DNA from: an uncultured Eubacteriales bacterium
GTDB lineage: Bacteria; Bacillota; Clostridia; Christensenellales; Borkfalkiaceae
Direction: 5' to 3'
DNA: 33,163 nt
Assembly: GCA_949288785.1 (NCBI GenBank)
Contig: CASELQ010000026.1
Span: forward strand, 1-33,163
Made by a program: the position numbers and the translations under genes. Within the stretch, counting starts at the first letter, position 1; every line of letters begins with the position of its first letter. Shown one piece after another: positions 14,312 through 21,974 of the stretch. Under the pieces are notes generated by a model that was not told the origin of the DNA, made no database searches, and saw only the letters and a program-made list of their open reading frames with translations.

Positions 14312-14510
14312 GCGGCGCCTGCGCGCACGGTTTATGCGAGGCTGCGGCGGCAAAGTAACGGCGAAAAAGAGGAGCGAACTGCCTGCCGCGCCGCAAATTC
14401 TCTTAGAACGGCGATTCCCGAGGACGCAATAAACAGCCAGGTTGAATATTGGGATAATTTTATCCGGGGCTTTTCATAACTTTTTAAGATTAATAAGTTT
14501 AAAAATTTTC

Positions 14511-14529
14511 GGGCAAATCTGCCCTTTTT
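14511..14529 (+). terminator. Small intrinsic terminator
   Basis: GGGCA (14511-14515), loop AATC, TGCCC (14520-14524), TTTTT. A further GCCC/GGGC hairpin with seven T's occurs at about 14570-14584. These isolate the next promoter from upstream transcription. Confidence 0.6.
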
Positions 14530-14604
14530 AAGGCGTAAGCCGCTCCTATGGGAAAGGCGTGCCCGCCGGGCGGCAGGTTTTTTTGCTCTCTTTTTATTTT
14601 GGGG

Positions 14605-14633
14605 TTGTAATATATAGAAAAATATGTTACAAT
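14605..14633 (+). promoter_or_regulatory. Promoter of the paralogous membrane protein pair
   Basis: TTGTAA (14605-14610), 17-bp spacer, TACAAT (14628-14633), followed by an AAGGAGG Shine-Dalgarno at 14643-14649. Confidence 0.82.
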
Positions 14634-14660
14634 ATAATTTATAAGGAGGGTAAGAGAGTA

Positions 14661-15077
14661 ATGGATGAGTATACGGGCGCTGCCGGCGGGGCGGACGTGC
14701 GGGAAGAAGACGGGGACAAAAAGCGCGCAAAGAAAAAGAAGATAAACAAATACGCTTCCAACACCCTTAAAATACTGTGCGCGGTAATTTACGCGGCAGC
14801 CACAATATTGTCGCTTTCAATGTTTTTCAGTTATGCGGGGGAAAAGGAGGCGGTGGAGCGCGCCATTCTGATATTCATGTTTTTAGTGGTACAGGCGGGA
14901 ATAGTGGGCGCGGCGACCATCGCGGTAGCCGTTATTGCCATAGTGGGGCTTATACACGCCGTAAAGAGTTATAAGTCGGGCTATACCGGCAAGGGCGGCA
15001 TAATTTATTTTGCGGTGTTTACGGTTTTGCCGATAGCCACATGGTGTGCAATCACCTTTTCATATAATCTGCTGTAA
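14661..15077 (+). CDS. Unknown three-helix membrane protein, paralogue 1
   Basis: This 138-residue protein starts at ATG 14661, chosen because AAGGAGG lies 11 bp upstream and the promoter lies between this start and the longer frame opening at 14559. A charged cytoplasmic N-terminus, including 'KKRAKKKKINKY', is followed by three hydrophobic segments at about residues 38-58, 67-97 and 113-135. It resembles the next gene in layout and wording: 'LKILCAVIYAAATI' against 'LKIVCPAIYAVITV', 'GLIHAVKSYKSGYTGKG' against 'GLMRSVKHYRAGCCAKG', and 'FAVFTVLPIATW' against 'YAVFIVLPLITW'. No known family recognised. The two are co-transcribed, 19 bp apart. Confidence 0.8.
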   Translation: MDEYTGAAGGADVREEDGDKKRAKKKKINKYASNTLKILCAVIYAAATILSLSMFFSYAGEKEAVERAILIFMFLVVQAGIVGAATIAVAVIAIVGLIHAVKSYKSGYTGKGGIIYFAVFTVLPIATWCAITFSYNLL

Positions 15078-15096
15078 GGCTTTATAAAAGGAGTAA

Positions 15097-15555
15097 ATGA
15101 AAATGGAAATTATAAAAAACGCCGCCTTTGAAAAGACGGCGGCAATGAAAAATTTTCCCGCATACGGCGGGGAGGGCATGACGGAAGATGACAGGCGGTA
15201 TCTTAAAAGAGAAAAATTCGGCAGGCGTTCTTCCTCGCTTTTAAAAATAGTGTGTCCGGCAATATACGCGGTAATCACTGTATTTTCGCTCATACTGTTT
15301 TTCGAGCTTATATCCGCCGTAACGGAAGAGCAGCTGGGAGTTGCCGCCATATTTTTCCTGATAGCGCACATAGGTATAGGCGGCGCCGCCAATCTTGCCG
15401 CGGCGGTCTTTTCGCTGGCGGGGCTTATGCGTTCGGTAAAGCATTACAGGGCGGGGTGCTGTGCTAAGGGCGAAATAGTGTATTATGCCGTGTTTATTGT
15501 GCTGCCCTTAATTACATGGGCGGGCATAATAGTTGCAAGCCGGTTGATCTTATAA
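15097..15555 (+). CDS. Unknown three-helix membrane protein, paralogue 2
   Basis: This 152-residue paralogue of the upstream gene also has a charged N-terminal region (to about residue 48) and three hydrophobic segments at about residues 50-72, 79-108 and 127-150. AAAGGAG lies 6 bp before ATG 15097; a second in-frame ATG two codons later could also serve. The pair presumably arose by tandem duplication and may form a hetero-oligomer, which is inference. A long hairpin follows 24 bp after the stop. Confidence 0.8.
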   Translation: MKMEIIKNAAFEKTAAMKNFPAYGGEGMTEDDRRYLKREKFGRRSSSLLKIVCPAIYAVITVFSLILFFELISAVTEEQLGVAAIFFLIAHIGIGGAANLAAAVFSLAGLMRSVKHYRAGCCAKGEIVYYAVFIVLPLITWAGIIVASRLIL

Positions 15556-15579
15556 AAAAGTTTGTTCGGTAAGTTTTTT

Positions 15580-15619
15580 TGCCCGTGCCGCACGCGACAT
15601 TTCGCGTGCGGCACGGGCA
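15580..15619. terminator. Perfect 18-bp inverted repeat after the membrane protein pair
   Basis: TGCCCGTGCCGCACGCGA (15580-15597), loop CATT, and its exact complement (15602-15619). The T-run lies before the stem, not after it, so it is not a classical terminator on the plus strand; it may stabilise the 3' end of the upstream mRNA. Confidence 0.5.
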
Positions 15620-15674
15620 CAGCGTTATAAGTTATGGCGGCAGGAATTATTTACCCGCCGCAAAAGGAGATGCC

Positions 15675-16124
15675 GTGGAAAGGGGAGAGATTGCAAAACA
15701 AAATTTTTTAACCGGGAAAAACTGCGCGTCCTCCGTGGCGCTTGCCTTTTCCGACATTATAAATACGGACGAGATTACGCTTGCCCGCCTTTCGATAGGT
15801 TTTGGCGGCGGATTGGCGCGCCAGCGGCTTACCTGCGGGGCGGTTTCCGCCATGGCAATGATACTGGGCGGCGTTTTGTCGGACGGGCAGGACAGAAAGT
15901 ATATTTACGCGCTCATTCAGCGCGCGTGCGAGGAGTTTAAAAAGAGGTCGGGCGGCTCGCTTATATGCGGTGAACTGCTTTCGGGTTCCGCAGCTGTTGA
16001 CACTTCGCCCGCACCCGAAAAACGGACGGAAGAATATTATAAAAAACGCCCCTGCGCCGAACTGATAAAGACGGCGGCGGAAATAACGGAAAAGATAATA
16101 GAGCGGGAAGGGGGAAAGTCTTAG
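15675..16124 (+). CDS. C_GCAxxG_C_C family redox protein
   Basis: This 149-residue protein has the spaced cysteines that define the C_GCAxxG_C_C family: 'GKNCASSVALAF' near residue 17, 'FGGGLARQRLTCGAVSAM' near residue 50, 'LICGELL' and 'RPCAELIKTAAEI'. Members are predicted to bind a metal or iron-sulfur cofactor and are common in anaerobes; the reaction is unknown. I chose GTG 15675 because AAAGGAG sits 6 bp upstream. The longer frame from 15579 runs through the hairpin at 15580-15619 and its extra 32 residues look random. Confidence 0.85.
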   Translation: MERGEIAKQNFLTGKNCASSVALAFSDIINTDEITLARLSIGFGGGLARQRLTCGAVSAMAMILGGVLSDGQDRKYIYALIQRACEEFKKRSGGSLICGELLSGSAAVDTSPAPEKRTEEYYKKRPCAELIKTAAEITEKIIEREGGKS

Positions 16125-16203
16125 CGCATAGCGCGGCTGCCGCTAAAGGCGCAGGGCGAAATAAGAAAAATAAATTAGTAAAAGGGCACAGGAAGTAAAC
16201 GGA

Positions 16204-16242
16204 CAAAAAATTCCCCGCCGCGGCGAAATCGCCGCGGCGGGG
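16204..16242 (-). terminator. Terminator of thiT
   Basis: Read on the minus strand: a perfect 14-bp stem CCCCGCCGCGGCGA / TCGCCGCGGCGGGG with a 2-nt loop, then AATTTTTTG. It lies 56 bp beyond the thiT stop. Confidence 0.82.
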
Positions 16243-16298
16243 TAAAGTATATTACGCATTTTTACCGCCGTTCCCGCAAACCGGCGGAGGTATGAATA

Positions 16299-17501
16299 TC
16301 AGTCCGCTTTTTTCTCGGGCTGTTCGTCTTTTTGAGTCTTGTCCGGCGCGGAGAGCACGGGCGAAAGGTTTGCCGAAAGTTTGCCGAGCTCTTTTCTGAA
16401 CCCCGTGGAAGAAAAGAGTATCACGCCCACAACGGCAACGATAAGTACGTCTATGAATATAAACGAATTATACCCCAAACTGTACAGCCAGAAGTTTGTA
16501 AACCCTTCGTCCAACGCATATGCGCCGAAAGCAAACACGCCTGAAAATACGTGAGCAACGAAACGCAGCGTGCCCGCTATAACGGAGCCCAGCGCAAATT
16601 TTACCTGTGGCGCTTTGTCAAGCGCTTTTACGTTTGCAAATATTCCCGCAAAGCCCACCATCGAGAAGGCTATGGGATAGTCGAGCAGGAACTGTGCGGG
16701 GTGCACTATATAGGGGTCCTGCACCGCCTGTAATATGCCGTAAATAAAGCCCACCAGAAGCCCTTTCTTTGCGCCGTAAACATACGCGAACAGCATGACC
16801 GGCAGCATGCTTGCAAGGGTTATGGAGCCGCCTTGGGGCATTTCGAAAAGTTTGATGTAAGAGAGGGCGAAGGACATTGCCACGCAGATTCCCGCAAAGG
16901 CGATGCAATGCGTGTCAAAGGGGCGCTTGTCCTTTGCGCTTATAAGGAACGCCGCTATTATAGAGCAAACCACGAGCGCCGCCGCCGAAACGTAAAGGGC
17001 AACGGAATTGAGGTTACCGTACCCGTCGGTATAATATCCGTCCCCCACGATATTGCGGGAGTAGAATATCCCCACGAGCACGAGGGTAACAATAAGGGAT
17101 ACAAGGCACAGCGCGCCGCATATAATGCCGGCGGTTGTTTTTTTCTCGGGGCGCTTTTTTGCCAGTATGAACATGGTTATTGCCGAAACGAGCGCCAGCA
17201 CCACAGTTACGAGGGTGGGGATAAACACGTAAGGCACGATATCCGCATTTACGTAATTTTCTTCGAGATAAGCGGGGTCGTAGTGCTTAATTATTTCCAG
17301 CACGAGCATAACTATGCCGGCAATTAACGCGTAAACCACGAACAGCGCAACCGCCGCCTTTACGTAACTGCGGAATGTCTTGAAAAAGTACACCGCAAGT
17401 CCCGCCAGAATGAGTACGCCCACCAGCGCCACGGAGCCCCAGATTATGTAGGGTTCGATCACGTCTATGGCGTAAACGGGTTCAAGCAACATATTAAACA
17501 T
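16299..17501 (-). CDS. thiT: ThiT-family thiamine ECF transporter S-component with extra N-terminal membrane domain
   Basis: The C-terminal half (about residues 200-375 of 400) is a ThiT/YuaJ domain: 'SYIKLFEMPQGGSITLASM', 'YGAKKGLLVGFIYGILQ', 'DPYIVHPAQFLLDYPIAF', 'GTLRFVAHVFSGVFAFG'. ThiT binds thiamine and works with the shared EcfT-EcfA module, which is not in this window. Residues 1-195 form an additional region with about five hydrophobic segments (near 18-40, 45-68, 90-112, 123-146, 165-190). Ordinary ThiT proteins have about 170-200 residues, so this is a fusion or a long-form member. The tail after 375 is charged. AAGGAGA lies 8 bp before the ATG at 17501. The leader carries an attenuator-like hairpin. 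Confidence 0.87.
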   Translation of the reverse strand: MFNMLLEPVYAIDVIEPYIIWGSVALVGVLILAGLAVYFFKTFRSYVKAAVALFVVYALIAGIVMLVLEIIKHYDPAYLEENYVNADIVPYVFIPTLVTVVLALVSAITMFILAKKRPEKKTTAGIICGALCLVSLIVTLVLVGIFYSRNIVGDGYYTDGYGNLNSVALYVSAAALVVCSIIAAFLISAKDKRPFDTHCIAFAGICVAMSFALSYIKLFEMPQGGSITLASMLPVMLFAYVYGAKKGLLVGFIYGILQAVQDPYIVHPAQFLLDYPIAFSMVGFAGIFANVKALDKAPQVKFALGSVIAGTLRFVAHVFSGVFAFGAYALDEGFTNFWLYSLGYNSFIFIDVLIVAVVGVILFSSTGFRKELGKLSANLSPVLSAPDKTQKDEQPEKKAD

Positions 17502-17529
17502 AAAAACTCTCCTTCATTCGCTACAAAGT

Positions 17530-17610
17530 AAAAACGCGCCGCAAAAGGGCGCGCCACGTCTTATTTACCGCGTTTCCCTTCAAGCGTTACCTTGCGGTTC
17601 AAATTAAAGT
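17530..17610 (-). promoter_or_regulatory. thiT leader with intrinsic terminator: candidate riboswitch or attenuator
   Basis: On the minus strand the leader contains a 5-bp pairing ACCGC (17598-17594) / GCGGT (17571-17567) closing a 22-nt loop with GGTAACGC and TTGAAGGGAA. Next comes a terminator hairpin CGCGCC / GGCGCG (17553-17535) followed by TTTTT, all upstream of the Shine-Dalgarno and ATG. A terminator in the leader of a thiamine transporter gene suggests ligand-controlled attenuation. The strings TTTGAACC and GAAGGGAA recall the 3' half of a TPP riboswitch, but the invariant CTGAGA half is absent. Another thiamine-related class, such as the HMP-PP (thiS) aptamer that overlaps its own terminator, is possible. 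Confidence 0.5.
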
Positions 17611-17616
17611 ATCTAT

Positions 17617-17646
17617 ATAATAACACCGGAATAAATGTTGCGTCAA
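17617..17646 (-). promoter_or_regulatory. thiT promoter
   Basis: Minus strand: TTGACG (17646-17641), 18-bp spacer, TATTAT (17622-17617). Transcription would start near 17610, about 109 nt before the start codon. Confidence 0.75.
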
Positions 17647-17828
17647 GCAAAATTATATGGTAAAATAAAAAAGTATTCCGCCTGTTCCGCCGCGAATAAG
17701 GCGCGGCGGAGGGAGGCACTGCCCGCCGCGGGGACTACGGTCTATTGTGCTCGCCGTAAGCGCGGCGGCGGGATATTTAAGCGGTATTTAAATTAAAACG
17801 TCTTACATTATATAAAGGATAAAATATT
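17647..17828. other. Intergenic region between divergent thiT and yfbR
   Basis: It holds a GC-rich hairpin CCGCCGCG/GCGCGGCGG near 17690-17713 and further CG-rich self-complementary DNA to about 17780, then AT-rich DNA with TATAAA shortly before yfbR. No open frame and no convincing -35 box for yfbR were found. Confidence 0.45.
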
Positions 17829-18404
17829 ATGTATAAATTTTTTGCCTATTTAAACAGAATGAAATATATAAAGCGTTGGTCTTTGATGCGCTCGGTAAGA
17901 GAGGAGAACATTATGGAGCACAGCCAGCAGGTGGCGGTTATCGCGCACGCGCTGGCGCTCATAAAGAACAAGATGTTCGGCGGCAGCGTGAACGTGGAAA
18001 AGGCGGTGCTTTACGCACAGTATCACGAGGTGGGGGAGGTTATAACCGGCGATCTTCCCACGCCCATAAAGTATTTCAACCCCGAAATAAACGCCGCGTA
18101 TAAGGACCTTGAAAAACTGGCGTGCAAAAGGATAACCGCCATGCTCCCCGAGCAGCTTGAAAAAGAGTATGAGCAGTATATCCTGCCGGACGCTTCTTCG
18201 GAGGAGTACGCCATAGTAAAACAGGCGGATAAACTTGCCGCATACCTCAAATGCGTGGAAGAGATAAAGGCGGGCAATTCGGAGTTCAAAAAGGCGAAGC
18301 AGAGCATACTCGCCCAGTTAAAGAGCGCCGCCCGCCCCGAAACCGAATACTATTTAAAGGAGTTTGCGCCCGCGTTCGAACTGTCTTTGGACGAGCTGGA
18401 CTGA
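17829..18404 (+). CDS. yfbR: 5'-deoxynucleotidase YfbR-like HD-domain protein
   Basis: This 191-residue protein closely follows E. coli YfbR as I remember it: 'FFAYLNRMKYIKRWSLMRSV' at the start, 'EHSQQVAVIAHALA', 'YHEVGEVITGDLPTPIKYFN', 'VKQADKLAAYLKCVEEI' and 'FELSLDEL' at the end. YfbR removes phosphate from deoxyribonucleoside 5'-monophosphates. Metal ligands are expected at His31, the His-Asp pair, and Asp134. Here the pair is His66-Glu67, so the second half of the HD signature is Glu instead of Asp. A weak AAGGA lies 9 bp before ATG 17829. Confidence 0.92.
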   Translation: MYKFFAYLNRMKYIKRWSLMRSVREENIMEHSQQVAVIAHALALIKNKMFGGSVNVEKAVLYAQYHEVGEVITGDLPTPIKYFNPEINAAYKDLEKLACKRITAMLPEQLEKEYEQYILPDASSEEYAIVKQADKLAAYLKCVEEIKAGNSEFKKAKQSILAQLKSAARPETEYYLKEFAPAFELSLDELD

Positions 18405-18458
18405 ACGGTTTTGTGCAAATTATACATAATTGCGGGCATTATTAGTAAAAATTGCCGA

Positions 18459-18487
18459 TTGTAAATTGCGCGCGAAAGTAGTAAAAT
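18459..18487 (+). promoter_or_regulatory. Promoter of the ABC ATPase gene
   Basis: TTGTAA (18459-18464), 17-bp spacer, TAAAAT (18482-18487). Confidence 0.78.
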
Positions 18488-18500
18488 ATTAGAGTAACAA

Positions 18501-18514
18501 AGTTCGCACGAACT
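18501..18514. promoter_or_regulatory. Possible operator palindrome
   Basis: AGTTCG-CA-CGAACT is a perfect 6+6 palindrome just downstream of the predicted transcription start of the ABC ATPase gene. It is not a LexA box: the half-sites are in the opposite order. It could also be a small 5' UTR hairpin. Confidence 0.35.
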
Positions 18515-18536
18515 TAAGAAATAACGGAGGAAAATT

Positions 18537-19958
18537 ATGTCAAGTCTCAATCTCAAGAATATCTACAAGGTTTATCCTTCCGGCGTAACCGCCGTAACGG
18601 ACTTTAACCTGGACATCGAGGACAAGGAATTTATCGTATTCGTCGGTCCTTCCGGCTGCGGTAAGTCCACCACGCTGCGTATGATAGCGGGTCTCGAAGA
18701 AATTACTTCCGGAGAACTGTATATAGACGGTACGCTCGTAAACAACATGGCGCCCAAGGACAGGGATATAGCGATGGTTTTCCAGAACTACGCTCTTTAT
18801 CCGCACATGACCGTGTACGACAACATGGCGTTCGGTTTAAAACTCCGCAAGATGCCCAAGGACCAGATAGACCAGCGCGTTAAGGAAGCGGCGCGCATCC
18901 TCGGTATAGAGATGTATCTTTCGAGAAAGCCCAAGGCGCTTTCCGGCGGTCAGAGACAGCGTGTCGCGCTCGGCCGCGCGATAGTGCGTGAACCCAAGGT
19001 CTTCCTTCTGGACGAACCGCTCTCCAACCTGGACGCGAAACTCCGTTCCCAGATGAGAACGGAAATAACCAAACTTCATAACCGCCTTGCCACCACCTTT
19101 ATTTACGTTACTCACGACCAGATAGAGGCTATGACCATGGGTACCCGTATAGTAGTTATGAAGGACGGGTTTATGCAGCAGGTCGATACGCCCATAAATC
19201 TTTACGATTACCCGATAAATCAGTTCGTTGCGGGCTTTATAGGCACGCCGCAGATGAACTTCTTCACCGGCAAACTCACCGGTACCAAAAACAAAGTGTA
19301 TGTAGAATTCGGAAAGGAAAAAATAGCGCTGCCCAAGGAAAAAGTTAAACTCATTTGCAACCTCGACAAGTATCTGAATACCGACAGGGAGATAATTTTC
19401 GGTATCCGCCCGGAGGACGTTTCCGACGAGCAGAGCGCGATAGAAGACGAAAAGAACGCCGTCATCGAAGTCAAGGTGGACGTTGTGGAAGCGCTCGGTG
19501 CGGAAACCCAGCTTTACTGCAAGATCCGTTCGGACGACGAGGACGAGGAAAAGAGCATTGCGGAAGACATCAGTAACCTTATCGCCAAGGTTGACAGCCG
19601 TTCCTCCACCAAGAGGGACGAGGTGGTAAAGGTCGCGCTCGACATGGCGCACTGCCATCTGTTTGACAAGGAGACCGAAATAACCATTCTTGCGCGCAGC
19701 GAAGACAATAAGGCGGAGATAGAGGAACTTCAGGCCAAGCGCGAGGAAGAGGAAGCCAAGAAGGCCGCCGAAGCCGCCGCAAAAGCCGCCGAAGAGGAGG
19801 CAAAGGCTCAGGCGGAGTTGGAAAAGAAGATGGCAAAACTCGCCAAAAAGAACGCAAGAAAGGGCATAAAGGCTGAAACTCCCACCGAAGAGCAGCAAGC
19901 GGACGCGGGCGAAGCCGCCGAAGCACAGGCCGAAAAGCAGGAAGAGGAAAACAAATAA
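18537..19958 (+). CDS. MsmK/UgpC-type sugar ABC transporter ATPase with charged C-terminal extension
   Basis: This 473-residue ATPase has Walker A 'GPSGCGKST' (residues 37-45), Q-loop '[13 protein letters not shown]', signature '[15 protein letters not shown]', Walker B '[13 protein letters not shown]', and switch His in 'THDQIEAM'. The regulatory beta domain follows ('FGIRPEDV'). Family members energise carbohydrate importers and are often shared by several of them. No permease or binding protein is next to it, fitting a shared orphan ATPase. Two oddities: an acidic insertion around residues 330-345 ('SDDEDEEKS') and an Ala/Glu/Lys-rich, probably coiled-coil tail from about residue 396 to 473. 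Relatives are usually about 365-375 residues. CGGAGG precedes ATG 18537. Confidence 0.93.
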   Translation: MSSLNLKNIYKVYPSGVTAVTDFNLDIEDKEFIVFVGPSGCGKSTTLRMIAGLEEITSGELYIDGTLVNNMAPKDRDIAMVFQNYALYPHMTVYDNMAFGLKLRKMPKDQIDQRVKEAARILGIEMYLSRKPKALSGGQRQRVALGRAIVREPKVFLLDEPLSNLDAKLRSQMRTEITKLHNRLATTFIYVTHDQIEAMTMGTRIVVMKDGFMQQVDTPINLYDYPINQFVAGFIGTPQMNFFTGKLTGTKNKVYVEFGKEKIALPKEKVKLICNLDKYLNTDREIIFGIRPEDVSDEQSAIEDEKNAVIEVKVDVVEALGAETQLYCKIRSDDEDEEKSIAEDISNLIAKVDSRSSTKRDEVVKVALDMAHCHLFDKETEITILARSEDNKAEIEELQAKREEEEAKKAAEAAAKAAEEEAKAQAELEKKMAKLAKKNARKGIKAETPTEEQQADAGEAAEAQAEKQEEENK

Positions 19959-19993
19959 TTCCTTTAAAAATCGAATTTACGGCATAAAAAAAC

Positions 19994-20032
19994 AAAAGCC
20001 GGGCGCAAAAACGCTTGGCTTTTTTGTTTTTT
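19994..20032 (+). terminator. Terminator of the ABC ATPase gene
   Basis: AAAAGCCGGGCG (19994-20005) pairs with CGCTTGGCTTTT (20012-20023), including two G-U pairs, followed by TTGTTTTTT. Confidence 0.85.
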
Positions 20033-20033
20033 A

Positions 20034-20042
20034 TGGTAAAAT
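20034..20042 (+). promoter_or_regulatory. Extended -10 promoter next to the start of the exporter gene
   Basis: TGGTAAAAT (TGN plus TAAAAT) with only a weak -35 (TTGGCT, 20015-20020, within the preceding terminator). The -10 box ends 10 bp before the ATG at 20053, leaving a leader of about 3-4 nt; no Shine-Dalgarno is present. Confidence 0.5.
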
Positions 20043-20052
20043 AATACTTATA

Positions 20053-20901
20053 ATGACCGATGTTATATCAGATGCGCTTATAGACAGTTTAAAGGCCTTT
20101 CCCTTTATACTGCTCATCTATATCCTCATGGAACTCATAGAGAGCGCGCGCAGCAAGGAAAAGATAGAGCGCGCCCTTTCGGGTTCTGCCGCGCCCGTGG
20201 CTGCGGGGCTTTTGGGCGCGGTGCCGGAGTGCGGCTTTTCGGTCATGTGCGCAAAGCTTTTCGACGAGGGGCTGATAAAGCCCGGCACGCTCATAGCGGC
20301 GTTTTTATCGGTGAGCGACGAGGGGTTTATAGTCCTTCTCTCTTCCGGCATGCCGGCAAGGGACGCGGTGCTCTTTTTGGCGGTAAAGATACTGTATGCC
20401 GTGCTTGCGGGCATGGCGATAAACTTTTTGTTCGCAAAAAAGGCGCCGGAGCACGTCTGCCCCGAAAAGAACTGCTGTATAGAATGCGGCTCCCGCCACG
20501 AAAACCCGTGGGACAGGTTTTTTCTGCACCCCCTTTCGCACGCCGTAAAGACCTTTTTATACGTGCTGCTTTTGAGTTTTGTTCTCGGGCTTGCTATATG
20601 GGGCATAGGCGAGGAAAGTTTTACGGCGTTCATGGAAAAGAGCGCCGGCGTTCAGCCGCTGATTGCGGCGCTCATAGGGCTCATACCCAATTGCGCGGCG
20701 TCTATTTTAATAGCGCAGACTTACATGAGCGGGGTCCTTACGTTTCCCGCGCTGCTTGCGGGACTTTGCTCTTCGGCGGGGCTGGGGCTTATAATTCTTT
20801 ATAAAAACGGCAAAAAGATAAAGAGAAATTTAGCGGTTACGGCAGGGCTGTTTGTCAGCGCGCTTATACTCGGATATTTTACTTTGCTGTTGGGAATATG
20901 A
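20053..20901 (+). CDS. ArsP_2-family putative heavy-metal/manganese exporter
   Basis: This 282-residue multi-pass membrane protein has two related halves. The first carries 'LLGAVPECGFSVMCAKLF' and the second 'LIGLIPNCAASILIAQTY', a repeated P-x-C signature typical of the ArsP_2/DUF2899 family of predicted metal exporters. About 8-10 hydrophobic segments are visible. The central loop has a Cys/His-rich stretch, 'HVCPEKNCCIECGSRHE', that may bind metal. Substrate is not certain; some relatives are annotated as manganese or arsenic efflux proteins. The gene seems to have almost no 5' UTR and no ribosome site, suggesting leaderless translation. It is followed 33 bp later by a PucR/CdaR-type regulator. 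Confidence 0.8.
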   Translation: MTDVISDALIDSLKAFPFILLIYILMELIESARSKEKIERALSGSAAPVAAGLLGAVPECGFSVMCAKLFDEGLIKPGTLIAAFLSVSDEGFIVLLSSGMPARDAVLFLAVKILYAVLAGMAINFLFAKKAPEHVCPEKNCCIECGSRHENPWDRFFLHPLSHAVKTFLYVLLLSFVLGLAIWGIGEESFTAFMEKSAGVQPLIAALIGLIPNCAASILIAQTYMSGVLTFPALLAGLCSSAGLGLIILYKNGKKIKRNLAVTAGLFVSALILGYFTLLLGI

Positions 20902-20934
20902 ATAAATCGCCCTCGGGCGGAATTCGGGTGAAAA

Positions 20935-21972
20935 ATGGATGAGTATTTAAGAACTTTTGTGGAAGAAATGAACGAAATGCCCGGCGTGAAATTCGCCGCG
21001 TATGACGAACGGGGCGAATTTTTATGCGGCTCGGAGACCTATTTCGATAAACTCCCCGCCGTTAAAGACGCGGGCGAGGTGATTTCCCGCGGGGGCGCCA
21101 CCTTTTTTAAATTCCGTTTCAGGGCAAAGCGGTATACAGGCACCCTTTCCGGCAGCGGAGAGGCCGAAAGAAATTACGCCTTTTTTATAACCGAACTTGC
21201 CGGCAGAGACTTTTCCAAAAATTTTACCCTCTCGCGTGAAGATTTTTTCCGCGCTCTCGTTTTCGGCGAGGCGAGCTACTTTCAGATAAGCAGATTTACG
21301 CGCAAGTTTTCGGTGCCGGACAAGCCCGCATGCGTAATGATAATCACCGCGCGCGGCGGCAGGGCGGAAGATGTGCTCAACGTGCTTACCTCCTTTGCCG
21401 GCGGGGCGGACTGTGCCTTTACGGTAGACGAAGAGCAGTGCGCCCTTGTCAAGTTCTTTGATAAGACCAGCAGAGAGTACGCCTCGGTTACCGAATACGC
21501 CGGCTTTTTATGCCAGTCGGTATATGAGGAAACAGGCATAAGGACCACCGTTTCAATCGGGGGCACCGCGAGCGGCGCGGAGGAACTTTCAACCTCTTTC
21601 ATGCAGGCGCAGTACGTTAAAAAGACGGGCGCGTTTTTGGCGTCCCGCGGGGAAGTGCATTCCTTTAAGGAGTTCACACTGGTGCGTATTCTGGAAGATC
21701 TGCCGGAATACAAGCGCGGCGAATATCTGCGGCTGCTTGCCGACAAGCGCGCGCGGGAGATATTCGAGGATCCCGAAATGACCGATACGGCGGAGGAGTT
21801 TTTGGAATCCAACCTCAATATCAGCGAAACCTCGCGGAACCTGTATCTTCACCGAAACACGCTCATGTACCGGCTGGATAAGATAGAAAAAGCCACGGGA
21901 CTGGATATAAGGAAGTTTTCCGACGCGGTAATTTTCCGCCTTATCACTATTTTGACCAAGCTTTCGAGGTAG
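20935..21972 (+). CDS. PucR/CdaR-family transcriptional regulator
   Basis: This 345-residue protein ends with the PucR-type helix-turn-helix: 'FLESNLNISETSRNLYLHRN', then 'TLMYRLDKIEKATGLDIR'. Its middle region around residues 165-235, with 'TVSIGGTASG' and 'QAQYVKKTG', resembles the degenerate GGDEF-like domain of the CdaR group. The N-terminal 90 residues may be a ligand-sensing domain. Regulators of this type often control nearby carbon or nitrogen catabolism genes. It lies 33 bp after the exporter gene and is followed immediately by an S41 protease, so the three are probably one operon. The ribosome site is weak (GGTGA). Confidence 0.85.
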   Translation: MDEYLRTFVEEMNEMPGVKFAAYDERGEFLCGSETYFDKLPAVKDAGEVISRGGATFFKFRFRAKRYTGTLSGSGEAERNYAFFITELAGRDFSKNFTLSREDFFRALVFGEASYFQISRFTRKFSVPDKPACVMIITARGGRAEDVLNVLTSFAGGADCAFTVDEEQCALVKFFDKTSREYASVTEYAGFLCQSVYEETGIRTTVSIGGTASGAEELSTSFMQAQYVKKTGAFLASRGEVHSFKEFTLVRILEDLPEYKRGEYLRLLADKRAREIFEDPEMTDTAEEFLESNLNISETSRNLYLHRNTLMYRLDKIEKATGLDIRKFSDAVIFRLITILTKLSR

Positions 21973-21974
21973 CC

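Noticed and set aside
14261..14479. 72-codon open frame starting at TTG
   Set aside because: It overlaps a strong terminator hairpin (14271-14311), has no ribosome site and has random-looking, Arg-rich content.
14559..14660. N-terminal extension of the membrane protein to 14559
   Set aside because: This part spans a T-run, the promoter and the ribosome site; the start at ATG 14661 is supported by AAGGAGG.
17502..17700. Classical TPP riboswitch before thiT
   Set aside because: Only weak 3'-half similarity; the invariant CTGAGA region is absent on the minus strand and the predicted start at 17610 leaves no room for it.
18501..18514. LexA (SOS) box before the ABC ATPase
   Set aside because: The palindrome is GTTCG..CGAAC, the reverse order of the Bacillota LexA half-sites.
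18837..19898. 353-codon minus-strand frame opposite the ABC ATPase
   Set aside because: It is the shadow of a well-supported gene, with no ribosome site and hydrophobic low-complexity translation.
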